From: Myceligenerans pegani
Lineage (GTDB): Bacteria > Actinomycetota > Actinomycetes > Actinomycetales > Cellulomonadaceae
NCBI RefSeq assembly: GCF_014892515.1
Contig: NZ_JADBGR010000054.1
Location: forward strand, 82,279 to 146,278
Length of the DNA stretch: 64,000 nucleotides
Direction: 5' to 3'
The notes beneath the pieces are model-generated. The model was given only the letters and a program-made list of their open reading frames with translations. It made no database searches and was not told where the DNA came from. This document shows positions 44,985-53,759 of this stretch, piece by piece (position 1 is the first letter of the stretch; each line of letters opens with the position of its first letter). The position numbers and the translations under genes are program-made.

Positions 44985-45080
44985 GTCGCCCACTCTCCTG
45001 CCCGCGGCGAGGTCGGTCCAGCCGTGGCAACAACCTGCCGACGCCGCAGATTCCGGCCGCGGACGCCGCACGCTGATGCC

Positions 45081-46049
45081 ATGACGACGAACGACACGAC
45101 GACCGACGCACCGACCGCCACACCCACCACGCCCACGACCCGCACCACGCCCACCGCGGCGGCCGCGGGCACCTGGCGCCTCGGGGGCCGCGAGATCAAC
45201 CGGATCGGCTTCGGGGCGATGCGCCTGACCGGCATGCCGTGGGACGAGAAGCCCCGCGACCGGGACACGGCGATCGCCGTCCTGCGCCGGGCGGTCGAGC
45301 TCGGCGTGAACCACATCGACACGGCCGCCTTCTACTTCCTGCCGACCCGCTCCGCCAACGAGCTCATCGGCACCGCCCTCTACCCCTATCGGGACGACCT
45401 GGTCATCGCCACGAAGGTGGGTCCGGGACGCTCCCGCGCGGGTGAGTTCGAGCCGTACGCCCGCCCCGAGGAACTGCGCCTCCAGGTCGAGGAGAACGTC
45501 CGCCAGCTCGGCGTCGACCACCTTGCCGTCGTGAACCTGCGCTGGGGCTCGGGCCTCGGCAAGGAGCCCGGGTCCGTGGCCGAGCACGTCGGAGCGCTCA
45601 CGGAGCTGCGCGACGCCGGGCTGCTCGCGCACATCGGCGTGTCCAACGTGTCGGCCGAGCAGCTCACCGAGGCGATGGCGATCACGCCCGTCGTCGAGGT
45701 GCAGAACCGCTACGGCCTCACGGAGCGCGCCGACGACGACCTCGTCGCGCTGACCGGCGAGCACGGCATCGCGTTCGTGCCGTTCTTCTCCGTCGGCGCC
45801 GCCGTCCCCGGCGCCGTCCCGGGCGGCGGCGACGCGACCGGCGAGGCGGAGGTCGCCGCCGTCGCGGAGGCCCGCGGCGCCACGCCGGCCCAGGTCCGGC
45901 TCGCCTGGACCCTGCACCGCGGGCCGCACGTGATCGCGATCCCCGGCACGGGCAGCCTCGCGCACCTGGAGGAGAACGTCGCCGCCGGGGCGCTGACCCT
46001 CACGGAGGACGACCTCGCGCGGCTCGACGCGATCGCTCCCCCCGGCTGA
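45081..46049 (+). CDS. Aldo/keto reductase
   Basis: NADPH-dependent (beta/alpha)8-barrel oxidoreductase, 322 aa. A Thr-rich lead of ~28 residues is followed by R-I-G-F-G-A-M-R-L-T-G. The catalytic set is Asp and Tyr in I-D-T-A-A-F-Y and Lys in I-A-T-K-V-G. The usual His position reads V-V-N-L-R-W-G, the variant seen in the AKR13-like branch. C-terminal P-G-T-G-S-L-A-H-L-E-E-N binds the cofactor. A PT-rich leader is unusual and may be untranslated or a disordered tail. Confidence 0.9.
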   Translation: MTTNDTTTDAPTATPTTPTTRTTPTAAAAGTWRLGGREINRIGFGAMRLTGMPWDEKPRDRDTAIAVLRRAVELGVNHIDTAAFYFLPTRSANELIGTALYPYRDDLVIATKVGPGRSRAGEFEPYARPEELRLQVEENVRQLGVDHLAVVNLRWGSGLGKEPGSVAEHVGALTELRDAGLLAHIGVSNVSAEQLTEAMAITPVVEVQNRYGLTERADDDLVALTGEHGIAFVPFFSVGAAVPGAVPGGGDATGEAEVAAVAEARGATPAQVRLAWTLHRGPHVIAIPGTGSLAHLEENVAAGALTLTEDDLARLDAIAPPG

Positions 46050-46080
46050 CGGGGCCGGTGCGGGAGACCCGGCGGTACGC

Positions 46081-46128
46081 GAGCCGGTGTCCGGGCCCGG
46101 GCGCTCCGGCGGGCCCGGACACCGGCTC
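46081..46128. terminator. Strong bidirectional terminator
   Basis: GAGCCGGTGTCCGGGCCC (46081-46098) pairs perfectly over 18 bp with 46111-46128, leaving a 12-nt loop. It lies between the convergent aldo/keto reductase and sensor kinase genes and runs over the kinase stop codon. This is the longest perfect stem found in the window. Confidence 0.8.
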
Positions 46129-47368
46129 AGCCCTGACCCGGGCGTTCCGGCACGCCGGCGCCGGGAAGGGTCACCCGGACGACCAGTCCTCCCTCCGGCC
46201 GCGCGGTCGCGGTGATCGTCCCGTGGTGCGCGACGACGACCGCGCGGGCGATCGCCAGCCCCAGGCCGTGCCCGGACCGGTCGCTGCGCACGCGCGAGTC
46301 GGCCCGGTGGAACGGCTCGAACAGGCGGTCCACCTCCGCGGCGTCGAGCAGCGGTCCGGTGTTGGCGACCTCCAGCGTCACGGTGCCGCCGCCCGGCGCC
46401 GCGCCGCGGTCCGCCGTCCCCGTGCGGCCTCCCGCGACGTCGCCGTCGACCGCGACGCGTACCCGGCCGCCGGCCGTGTTGTGCCGCACCGCGTTCCCGA
46501 CCAGGTTCGCCAGCAGCTGCCGGAGCAGCACGGAACTGCCCGCGACGAGACTCCCCGCCTCCAGGGCGGCCGTCATCCGCAGGCCGGCCGCTGCCGCCTC
46601 CTCGCGGGCCTCCGCGCACGCCTCCCCGGCGAGGGCGGCGAGATCCACCGGTGCGGCGTCGAGCTCGGCATGTTCCGCGTTGGCGAGTTGCAGCAGCCCG
46701 TGCACGATCTCGATGCTGCGTTCGTTGGCGGCCCGCAGGCGGGGCGCGATGCGGCCCAGTTCCGCGTCGTCGTCCCCGGCGACCTGGAGAGCGGTGCGGG
46801 TGGCGGCGAGCGGGGTGAGGAGTTCGTGGGAGGCGTTGGCGGCGAATCGCCGGTGCGCCTCGAAGGATCGCTCGAGGCGGGCGAGGGTGAGGTCGAAGGT
46901 GTCGGCGAGCTGCCGCAGCTCGTCGTCGGGGCCGTCCGCGCCGATGCGGTACGCCAGGTCGCCCTCACCGGCCCGGGCGGCGGCCCGGCTGATGTCGCCC
47001 AGCGGTGCCAGCAGGCGGCGGGTCAGCAGCCAGCCGGCGGCGAGCCCGAGCGCGCCGACCAGCGCCGCGCCGGTCAGGGACACGGTGAGCACGGTCGCCC
47101 AGACGTCCTCCTTCGAGCGGACGAGGACCGTCGCCGCTCTCGCGTACGGCGACGGCGACGATGCCGGGGACGGCGAGACCGGCGCGACCGTGGGGGCGTC
47201 CTCGACGTGTTCCGCCGCGACGATCTGGATCGCACCCAGGTCGTAGGACGGCAGGTAGCGCATCCCGAGGTAGACGGCCGCCACGATCAGGCCGCCCGAG
47301 ACCACGAGGACCAGGGCGAACCCCGCCCAGATCCGCACGTGGATGCTGAGCCGGCGGGCGCCGCTCAC
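46127..47368 (-). CDS. Sensor histidine kinase
   Basis: Membrane sensor of a two-component system, 413 aa from GTG 47368, which overlaps the response-regulator stop by 4 bp. Two membrane helices (about 9-33 and 94-116) flank a short Pro/Ser-rich extracellular loop. HAMP is at about 117-170 and HisKA with F-A-A-N-A-S-H-E-L-L-T-P near 180. The HATPase domain has N-A-V-R-H-N-T-A-G-G (N box) and G-H-G-L-G-L-A-I-A-R (G2 box). An inserted Gly/Asp stretch lies inside the ATPase domain. The operon runs opposite to an ABC exporter, which it may regulate. Confidence 0.93.
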   Translation of the reverse strand: MSGARRLSIHVRIWAGFALVLVVSGGLIVAAVYLGMRYLPSYDLGAIQIVAAEHVEDAPTVAPVSPSPASSPSPYARAATVLVRSKEDVWATVLTVSLTGAALVGALGLAAGWLLTRRLLAPLGDISRAAARAGEGDLAYRIGADGPDDELRQLADTFDLTLARLERSFEAHRRFAANASHELLTPLAATRTALQVAGDDDAELGRIAPRLRAANERSIEIVHGLLQLANAEHAELDAAPVDLAALAGEACAEAREEAAAAGLRMTAALEAGSLVAGSSVLLRQLLANLVGNAVRHNTAGGRVRVAVDGDVAGGRTGTADRGAAPGGGTVTLEVANTGPLLDAAEVDRLFEPFHRADSRVRSDRSGHGLGLAIARAVVVAHHGTITATARPEGGLVVRVTLPGAGVPERPGQG

Positions 47369-48030
47369 GGCTCCGTCGCCAGGTAGTAGCCCGCGCTGAT
47401 CGCGGTGTGCACGAGCTGGGGGCCGCCGAGCTTGCGACGCAGCGTGTGGATGACGAGCCGGACGGCGTTCGTGAACGGGTCGGCGGCCTCGTCCCACGCC
47501 TTCTCCAGGAGGTACTCGGCGCTGAGGACGCCGCCGTCGGCCCGCATGAGGAGTTCCAGGACGGCGAGCTCCTTCGGCGTGAGCCTGACCTCGCGGCCCG
47601 CGCGCTCGACCCGGCGGCGGTGCGTGTCGAGGATGACGTCCGCGTACCTCAGCAGCGGGGCCTGGGCGGGGGTGCTACGCCGGTACAGCGCCCTGATCCG
47701 CGCCACGAGTTCGGGGAAGTCGAAGGGCTTGGGCAGGTAGTCGTCGGCGCCGAGCCCGAGGCCGGTCACCTTGTCGCCCAGCCGCCCCGCGGCGGTCAGC
47801 ATGAGGATCCGCACCTCGGGGTGCTCGGCGACGGTGCGGCGGCACACGTCGTCGCCGTGCACGCCGGGCAGGTCGCGGTCGAGGACGACGACGTCGTACC
47901 CGCTGACCGACAGCTTCTCCAGCGCGGCCTCGCCGTCCTGGGCGACGTCGGCCGAGATCCCCTCCCGGCGCAGGCCGCGCTGGACGACCTCGGCCATGAA
48001 CTCCTCGTCCTCCACGATCAGCACACGCAC
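47365..48030 (-). CDS. OmpR-family response regulator
   Basis: A 221-aa two-domain regulator. The receiver has the acidic pair E-D-E, phospho-acceptor Asp in V-V-V-L-D-R-D-L-P-G near residue 52, T in L-M-L-T-A-A-G and Lys in Y-L-P-K-P-F. The winged-helix DNA-binding domain (about 130-220) contains R-L-T-P-K-E-L-A-V-L-E-L-L-M and V-R-L-V-I-H-T-L-R-R-K-L-G. Paired with the downstream kinase. The 231-bp divergent region to the ABC exporter is where its target sites would be. Confidence 0.94.
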   Translation of the reverse strand: MRVLIVEDEEFMAEVVQRGLRREGISADVAQDGEAALEKLSVSGYDVVVLDRDLPGVHGDDVCRRTVAEHPEVRILMLTAAGRLGDKVTGLGLGADDYLPKPFDFPELVARIRALYRRSTPAQAPLLRYADVILDTHRRRVERAGREVRLTPKELAVLELLMRADGGVLSAEYLLEKAWDEAADPFTNAVRLVIHTLRRKLGGPQLVHTAISAGYYLATEP

Positions 48031-48261
48031 TCGCGCCGTCCCTCCTTCGTCCCGCCCGGTTCGTCACGTCCGGCTCGTCCCATCCGGTCCCGCCCGGCAC
48101 CTCGCGCCGCTCCACGTGCCGGCACCTGCCTATCAGCGCGGGTGTATGAGCCGCGTTCGAGGACCCGCGCCGGCCCGTCCGCCGTCGAACGCCCGCCATA
48201 CCGCCTCCTCCCTAGCGTCGGCGGCGACAACCTTCGCAGCATCACCTGGGAGCACCATCCG

Positions 48262-49686
48262 ATGAACATGTTCAAACGGGCGTGGTGGCGCCTGACCGCC
48301 GCACCCGGCAGAACCGCGCTGATGACCGGCCTGTTCTTCGTCATCTGCACGCTCGTCCTGTCCGGGCAGCTGATCCGGTCCGCCGCCGACCGGGCCGCGG
48401 CCGCCGCGCAGGAGCAGATCGGCGCCGTGGCGACCATGTCGCTCGACATCAACGCGGCACTGGAGTCCGGAAAGCTGGGCGGCGACGGCAGCGGGACCGG
48501 CCAGATGATCGGCCCTGACCTGCAACTGCGCAGCGATCTGCTGGAGGAGCTGGGCACGTCGCCGGCGGTGACCGGGTTCAGCTACCGGGTGGAGTCGGCC
48601 GGGCAGCCGGGCGGCGACCTGGAGCTGTACCGCGCCGCCGAACCGCCGCCCGGGGCGGACACCTCCCAGGGAGACTTCCTCCGCGTCGACGGCGTCCGGG
48701 ACTCGGCGGCCATGCCGGTGTTCCGCACGGGTTCGTCACGCCTCGTCGACGGCGCGCCGATCGGCCCGGACACCGCCGACGACGTCGTCCTCGTCGAGGA
48801 ACGCCTCGCCGAGGCCAACGGCCTGGCCGTCGGCGACACGACGACGATCGGCTCCCTCCCCGGGGACGGGACCCCCGGCGAACCGGTGGAGTTCACCGTC
48901 GGTGGCATCTACGTCAGCGACGCCACCTCCCGCAGCAACTACGTGCCCGCGATCGCCGAGCCGGGGAACCAGGTCTACACGACGCCCGCCGGCGCGGGAC
49001 GCCTGTCCGCGACGGGTCCCACCGACGAGGGCGCCGTCGTCCACGAGGCGACGTACACGCTCACGGACCCGTCTGCCCTCGAGGAGCTGCGGGCGGACGC
49101 CGAGGCACTGGGCCTCGACCCGGAACTCTTCCCCCTGCGACTGAACGACACGCAGTTCGAGCAGCTGACCGGCCCCATCTCCCGGACCGCCGGCATCGCC
49201 TCGCTCACGGTGTGGCTCGTGTCCCTGGCCGGCCTGGCGATCCTGTCGCTGATCGTGGCGGGCTCGCTGCGCGACCGCCGCCACGAGCTCGGTGTCCTGC
49301 TCGCCCTCGGCGAGCGCAAGCCGCGCCTGCTGGGGCAGCACCTCGTCGAGATCGCCGCCTGCGCGCTCGTCGCGGTCGCCGCGTCCGTGCCCGCCAGCCA
49401 CGCCCTCGCGCAGGCCGCCGGCGGCGGCCTCCTCGCCGCGGAGGTCACCGCCAACGAGGATTCCGCCGGGGCCGGGCCGGAGGACGGCCTCGCCCGTACC
49501 GCGGGCGGCCCTGAGCAGCCGAAACCGGAGCACGAGCCGATCGACGAGCTCGACGTCCGCCTCACCCCGGCCGACGTCGGCGCGGTCACCGCCGCCGGTC
49601 TCGGCATCGCCGTCGGCGCCACCCTCCTTCCCGGCTACCGCGTGCTCCGGCTCGAACCCCGCCAGATCCTCACGAAGGGCGACTGA
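48262..49686 (+). CDS. ABC transporter permease (MacB/FtsX type)
   Basis: A 474-aa permease with the MacB layout: helix 1 at about 17-36, a large extracellular domain of about 270 residues, and three more helices near 310-330, 360-385 and 445-460. W-R-L-T-A-A-P-G-R-T near residue 9 and R-R-H-E-L-G-V-L-L-A-L-G-E-R-K near 337 are FtsX-type motifs; L-R-L-E-P-R-Q-I-L ends the fold. An acidic insertion lies before helix 4. ATG 48262 has GGGAG about 9 nt upstream. It is followed 2 bp later by its ATPase. Confidence 0.9.
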   Translation: MNMFKRAWWRLTAAPGRTALMTGLFFVICTLVLSGQLIRSAADRAAAAAQEQIGAVATMSLDINAALESGKLGGDGSGTGQMIGPDLQLRSDLLEELGTSPAVTGFSYRVESAGQPGGDLELYRAAEPPPGADTSQGDFLRVDGVRDSAAMPVFRTGSSRLVDGAPIGPDTADDVVLVEERLAEANGLAVGDTTTIGSLPGDGTPGEPVEFTVGGIYVSDATSRSNYVPAIAEPGNQVYTTPAGAGRLSATGPTDEGAVVHEATYTLTDPSALEELRADAEALGLDPELFPLRLNDTQFEQLTGPISRTAGIASLTVWLVSLAGLAILSLIVAGSLRDRRHELGVLLALGERKPRLLGQHLVEIAACALVAVAASVPASHALAQAAGGGLLAAEVTANEDSAGAGPEDGLARTAGGPEQPKPEHEPIDELDVRLTPADVGAVTAAGLGIAVGATLLPGYRVLRLEPRQILTKGD

Positions 49687-49688
49687 CC

Positions 49689-50426
49689 ATGACCACCACG
49701 ACGACCATCACGACACCTGCGACCACCGACGACCAGCCGCCACCGTCCACAGCTCCCCTGCTGGAGCTGGTGGGGGTCGGCAAGACCTACCCGGCTCCCG
49801 GCCGGGCACGGGGCCGCGCCGTCCTGAAGGAGGTGAGCCACGGCTTCGAGGCGGGACGGATGTCCGCGATCGTCGGACCGTCGGGCAGCGGCAAGACCAC
49901 GCTGCTGTCCCTGGCCGGAGGACTCGACGAGCCCACGACCGGCACCGTCCGCTTCCGCGGGCAGGACCTGGCCGCGCTCGGCCTGGCCCCCTACCGCCGC
50001 CGGCACGCCGCGACCGTGTTCCAGTCCGCCAACCTCCTGACCTACCTGAACCCGGTGCAGAACGTCACGTCGGCCATGGAGATCACCGGATCCCGCCGGC
50101 GACGGCGCCGGCAGCACGCGCACGACCTGCTCGACCAGCTCGGCATCGCTCCCGAGGACCGCGGCCGCAGCGTCCTGCAGCTGTCCGGCGGCCAGCAGCA
50201 GCGCGTCGCGATCGCCCGCGCGCTGGCCTGCGACGTCGACGTGCTCCTGGCCGACGAACCCACGGGAAACCTCGACGAGGCCACCGCGAGCGACATCATC
50301 GCGATCCTCCGCGGGCTCGCGCACGACGGCGGCAAGTGCGTCGTGGTGGTCACCCACTCGCGCGAGGTCGCGGACGCCTCCGACGAGGTGCTCCGGCTCA
50401 GGCGAGGACGGCTGGCGCGGACGTGA
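49689..50426 (+). CDS. ABC transporter ATP-binding protein (LolD/MacB type)
   Basis: ATPase partner of the preceding permease, 245 aa. Walker A V-G-P-S-G-S-G-K-T-T near residue 62, Q loop F-Q-S-A-N-L-L-T, signature L-S-G-G-Q-Q-Q-R-V near 160 and Walker B V-L-L-A-D-E-P-T-G-N. H-loop is in V-V-V-T-H-S-R. The pair resembles exporters for antimicrobial peptides or lipoproteins, and its position divergent from a two-component system is typical of peptide-antibiotic sensing modules; that link is inference. Confidence 0.92.
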   Translation: MTTTTTITTPATTDDQPPPSTAPLLELVGVGKTYPAPGRARGRAVLKEVSHGFEAGRMSAIVGPSGSGKTTLLSLAGGLDEPTTGTVRFRGQDLAALGLAPYRRRHAATVFQSANLLTYLNPVQNVTSAMEITGSRRRRRRQHAHDLLDQLGIAPEDRGRSVLQLSGGQQQRVAIARALACDVDVLLADEPTGNLDEATASDIIAILRGLAHDGGKCVVVVTHSREVADASDEVLRLRRGRLART

Positions 50427-50432
50427 CCCGGG

Positions 50433-51905
50433 TCATGCGAACGGATCCGGCGTCAGCGTGTACTTCGTCTCGAGGTACTCGCCGATGCCCTCCAGGCCGC
50501 CCTCGCGGCCCAGGCCGGACTGCTTCCACCCGCCGAACGGCGCGGCCGCGTTGGACACCACGCCCATGTTGAGCCCCGTCATCCCGGTCGCCAGCCGCTC
50601 GATCATGCGCTGCCCGCGCGCGAGGTCGCGCGTGTAGACGTAGGACACCAGGCCGTACTCGGTGTCGTTGGCGAGCCGGACGGCGTCGTCCTCGTCGTCG
50701 AACGGGACGACGGCGAGCACCGGGCCGAAGATCTCCTCACGCAGCAGGTCGCTGCTGGGCGGCACGTCGCTCAGCACCGTGGCGGGGAAGTACGACCCCG
50801 GCCCCGCCACGGGCTCGCCGCCCACGCGCAGGCGCGCCCCGCGTTCCACGGCGTCGCGCACGAGCGTCGCCGACTTGGTGACCGCCGCGTCGTCGATCAG
50901 CGGCCCGATCGTCACGCCCTCCTGCGTTCCCGGCCCCATCCGGAACTCCGCCACGCGCCGGGTCACCCGCTCCGTGAACTCCTCGGCGACCGGCCGGTGC
51001 ACGAGGAACCGGTTGGCCGCCGTGCACGCCTGCCCGATGTTGCGGAACTTCGCCGCCAGCGCGCCCTCCACCGCCTTGTCCAGGTCGGCGTCGTCGAACA
51101 CGACGAACGGCGCGTTGCCGCCCAGCTCCATGGAGGTGCGCAGCACGCGACCCGCGGCCTGCTCCAGCAGGAGGCGCCCGACCGCCGTGGAGCCGGTGAA
51201 CGAGAGCTTGCGCAGCCGCTCGTCACGGATGATCGCCTCCGAGACCGGGCCGGGGGCCGACGTCGTCACCACGTTCAGCACGCCCGCCGGCAGGCCCGCG
51301 TCGGCGAGGATCTGCGCGAGGTAGAGGGTCGTGAGCGGGGTGGCCTCCGCGGGCTTGATCACCACCGTGCACCCGGCCGCGAGCGCCGGCGCGATCTTGC
51401 GGGTGGCCATGGCGAGCGGGAAGTTCCAGGGCGTGATGAGGTAACTCGGGCCGACCGCGTGCCGGCTGACGATCATGCGGCCGGTGCCCTCGGGGTTGAC
51501 GCCGTAGCGGCCGGCGACGCGGGGCGCCTCCTCGCTGAACCAGCGGAGGAACTCGCCGCCGTAGGTGACCTCGCCGCGGGACTGGCCGAGGGGCTTGCCC
51601 ATCTCCAGGGTCATGAGGAGCGCGACGTCCTCCGCGCGTCCGGCGAGGAGGTCGAAGGCGCGCCGGAGGATCTCGGCCCGCTCGCGCGGTGCGGTGCGGG
51701 CCCAGCGCCCGGCGGCGTCGTGCGCGGCGGCGAGGGCGGCGAGTCCGTCGGCGGGCGTGGCGTCGGCGATGTTCTTGATGACGTGGCCGGTGGCGGGGTC
51801 GGTGACCGCCAGCAGGGCGCCGCCGGTGGCGGGACGCCAGTGGCCGCCGATGTGGAGCCGATCGGGGACGGTGGCCAGGAGCTCGGTCTGGCGGAGGTCG
51901 GTCAT
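50433..51905 (-). CDS. gabD: Succinate-semialdehyde dehydrogenase (NADP)
   Basis: Oxidises succinate semialdehyde to succinate. 490 aa with the ALDH motifs I-T-P-W-N-F-P-L-A near residue 155, K-P-A-E-A-T-P-L, catalytic Glu in M-E-L-G-G-N-A-P near 262, and catalytic Cys in N-I-G-Q-A-C-T-A-A-N-R near 293. The motif set is closest to GabD. It stands alone; no GABA transaminase is adjacent, so assignment to the GABA shunt is tentative. Six bp separate its stop from the convergent ABC ATPase. Confidence 0.9.
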   Translation of the reverse strand: MTDLRQTELLATVPDRLHIGGHWRPATGGALLAVTDPATGHVIKNIADATPADGLAALAAAHDAAGRWARTAPRERAEILRRAFDLLAGRAEDVALLMTLEMGKPLGQSRGEVTYGGEFLRWFSEEAPRVAGRYGVNPEGTGRMIVSRHAVGPSYLITPWNFPLAMATRKIAPALAAGCTVVIKPAEATPLTTLYLAQILADAGLPAGVLNVVTTSAPGPVSEAIIRDERLRKLSFTGSTAVGRLLLEQAAGRVLRTSMELGGNAPFVVFDDADLDKAVEGALAAKFRNIGQACTAANRFLVHRPVAEEFTERVTRRVAEFRMGPGTQEGVTIGPLIDDAAVTKSATLVRDAVERGARLRVGGEPVAGPGSYFPATVLSDVPPSSDLLREEIFGPVLAVVPFDDEDDAVRLANDTEYGLVSYVYTRDLARGQRMIERLATGMTGLNMGVVSNAAAPFGGWKQSGLGREGGLEGIGEYLETKYTLTPDPFA

Positions 51906-51999
51906 CGGGTTCGGACTCCTTCGTCTCGCGCGGCGGGCGGCCCGGCAACGATCAGGATATCGACGCTCGCGGGGCCAGGCCTGCTGCTAGCCTCCGACG

Positions 52000-53277
52000 G
52001 TGCGCCTGACGAAATATGTCGCTGTTGCCCTCGTCGTCACGTTCGCGCTGTCCGCGTGCGGGCTGGATCGCCCGCCCGCCCCGCTGCGGGGCGACCCCGC
52101 TCCGTCGCCGCAGCCGACCGGGGTGCTGTACGGCCGGGTGATGCACGCCGACGGCGCGTCGGCGCCGCGCTCGACGGTGGAGGTGGCCGTCACGGACCGG
52201 AACACGCTGGGCACGGTGCTGCTGGCGATCGGGACGCTCGGGCTCGCCTGCCTCATCCCCACGCTGTGCGATCCCGTGCGCACGCGGCCCGACGGCGAGG
52301 GGCTGTGGTCGGCGGACCAGGACGAGCTGCGCGACGCCCCCGGACTCCGGGTCGACGCGGAGCTCGGTTCCGACGGCCCCGCCTCGGGCCCGGGCACCAC
52401 CCTCTCCCTCCCGGCGTCGGACGAGGTCCCGCGGCGCGTCCCGGACCTCGTGTACTGGGACCCGGAGGTGGCCGTGACCGGCAAGGGCGGGCGGCTCGAC
52501 GTCGCCTGGCCCGCGCTCGCGGACGTGCCGTCGGACGGGACGACCACGTACACGACGATCGTCGCCGAGACCGCGGGCCGCACCCCGATGACGCACGTGG
52601 TCTCCGCGGACGCCGAGGCCACGACGGCGAGCGTGGACGCGCGCGTGTACGCGGACGTGCCGTCGGAGCTGCGGGTGGTCGCCCGGACGACGACGCGGTT
52701 CGACGGCGAGGCGCTCGACACCGCGTACCGCAGCGCCGGCGTTCCCCTGCCGGAGCTCACCCCGCCGTCCCGGGGCGCGCCGTGCCTGGTGGAGGACGCG
52801 GGGTCCGGCCGGCTGGAGCCGGCGGCGTCGCCGTGCCCGTACACGGACGGCAACACGGAGGACCGGGACCCGGTGGCGCTCCCCTCGGCCTGCGCGACCG
52901 GTGCGCCGGCCTCGGCCGGCCCGGACGCCGCAGCCAGCCGGCCGACGGACGGGGGCCCGACGGCGGACGCAGCCGACCCGTGCGCGGAGCCCGCCCCTCG
53001 GGCCTGCGTGCGGCTGCCGGAGCCCCGTGAGGTGAGCCTCGTCGTGCTCCGCACCCCGTTCCCGCTCCGGGGGGACGACGCCGTCGAGTTGCTCGACGCC
53101 GACCACCGGGTGGTGTACTCCGTCGCGGCGGGCCGCGATCCGGGCGACGATCCGGACGCGGTGTCGGGCTCCGGGCTGTACCCGGTCCGCGTCGACCGCC
53201 CGGTCCGCGCGGCCCTGGTCTGCACCCACGACGGTCAGGGGCGCGCACTGGACCTGACGGAGCTGTCGGTCTGGTAG
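52000..53277 (+). CDS. Putative lipoprotein of unknown function
   Basis: A 425-aa protein I do not recognise. The signal peptide ends in a lipobox L-S-A-C (residues 17-20), so it should be a membrane-anchored lipoprotein. A hydrophobic segment T-V-L-L-A-I-G-T-L-G-L-A-C-L-I near residue 72 is followed by two Cys. The middle region (about 150-250) has beta-strand periodicity; residues about 285-345 are Pro/Ala/Asp-rich, with several Cys. Start GTG 52000. It is not obviously linked to its neighbours. Confidence 0.65.
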   Translation: MRLTKYVAVALVVTFALSACGLDRPPAPLRGDPAPSPQPTGVLYGRVMHADGASAPRSTVEVAVTDRNTLGTVLLAIGTLGLACLIPTLCDPVRTRPDGEGLWSADQDELRDAPGLRVDAELGSDGPASGPGTTLSLPASDEVPRRVPDLVYWDPEVAVTGKGGRLDVAWPALADVPSDGTTTYTTIVAETAGRTPMTHVVSADAEATTASVDARVYADVPSELRVVARTTTRFDGEALDTAYRSAGVPLPELTPPSRGAPCLVEDAGSGRLEPAASPCPYTDGNTEDRDPVALPSACATGAPASAGPDAAASRPTDGGPTADAADPCAEPAPRACVRLPEPREVSLVVLRTPFPLRGDDAVELLDADHRVVYSVAAGRDPGDDPDAVSGSGLYPVRVDRPVRAALVCTHDGQGRALDLTELSVW

Positions 53278-53295
53278 TCGGGTGCCACCGACTTC

Positions 53296-53445
53296 ATGCC
53301 CACCCACATGTTCGAGATGGACGACGACCTCGTGTGCATCGAGATCGTCTCCCGCGAGCACCGCTACACGGTGCCCGAGGCCGAGGAGTACATCAAGGCG
53401 TTCGAGGCACTGCAGAAACGAACGAGACCGCCAGGGCCGACAGGC
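53296..53445 (+). pseudogene. Possible remnant of a regulator gene beside tRNA-Leu
   Basis: A short frame M-F-E-M-D-D-D-L-V-C-I-E-I-V-S-R, then Y-T-V-P-E-A-E-E-Y-I-K-A-F-E-A-L, reads like a fragment of a larger protein: it vaguely resembles the end of DUF5753-type regulators. After about residue 45 it turns into non-coding composition, and the formal frame runs on to 53562 through the terminator and into the tRNA on the other strand. Either a tiny real gene or debris at an integration site. Confidence 0.3.
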
Positions 53446-53498
53446 CACAGCGATCTCGCGGTCGGGGGTGTGGGGGCTCCGCCCTCACAAGAAGCAAC

Positions 53499-53533
53499 GA
53501 GACCACCATGGGCCGCAAGGCCATGGTGGTCTC
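53499..53533 (-). terminator. Terminator of tRNA-Leu
   Basis: GAGACCACCATGG (53499-53511) and CCATGGTGGTCTC (53521-53533) form a perfect 13-bp stem with a 9-nt loop, 10 bp after the tRNA 3' end on the minus strand. A second weaker hairpin, TGTGGGGGC/GCCCTCACA, lies further on at about 53469-53489. Confidence 0.7.
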
Positions 53534-53543
53534 TGGTGTCGAG

Positions 53544-53629
53544 TGTCCGAGAGGGGACTTGAACCCCTACGCCCTAATACGGGCACTAGCACCTCAAGCT
53601 AGCGCGTCTACCAATTCCGCCACCCGGAC
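53544..53629 (-). tRNA. tRNA-Leu (anticodon GAG)
   Basis: The minus strand folds as an 86-nt class II tRNA. Acceptor GTCCGGG pairs with CTCGGAC. The anticodon stem CTAGC/GCTAG encloses TTGAGGT, giving anticodon GAG. A long variable arm TGCCC...GGGCG follows, and the T-arm is AGGGG-TTCAAGT-CCCCT. The discriminator is A and CCA is not encoded, as usual in actinobacteria. Confidence 0.95.
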
Positions 53630-53759
53630 AGGTGGACCTTCCCGGACCTCTCGGCTCCGTTCCGGTGCTGGAAAAACATAGCACGAACCGGGCGTGGACC
53701 TCGCATCGATAAGGGTGTGACCTGTGCCGCTCCCGCCGGCCCGGGCGGACGGCCCACCC

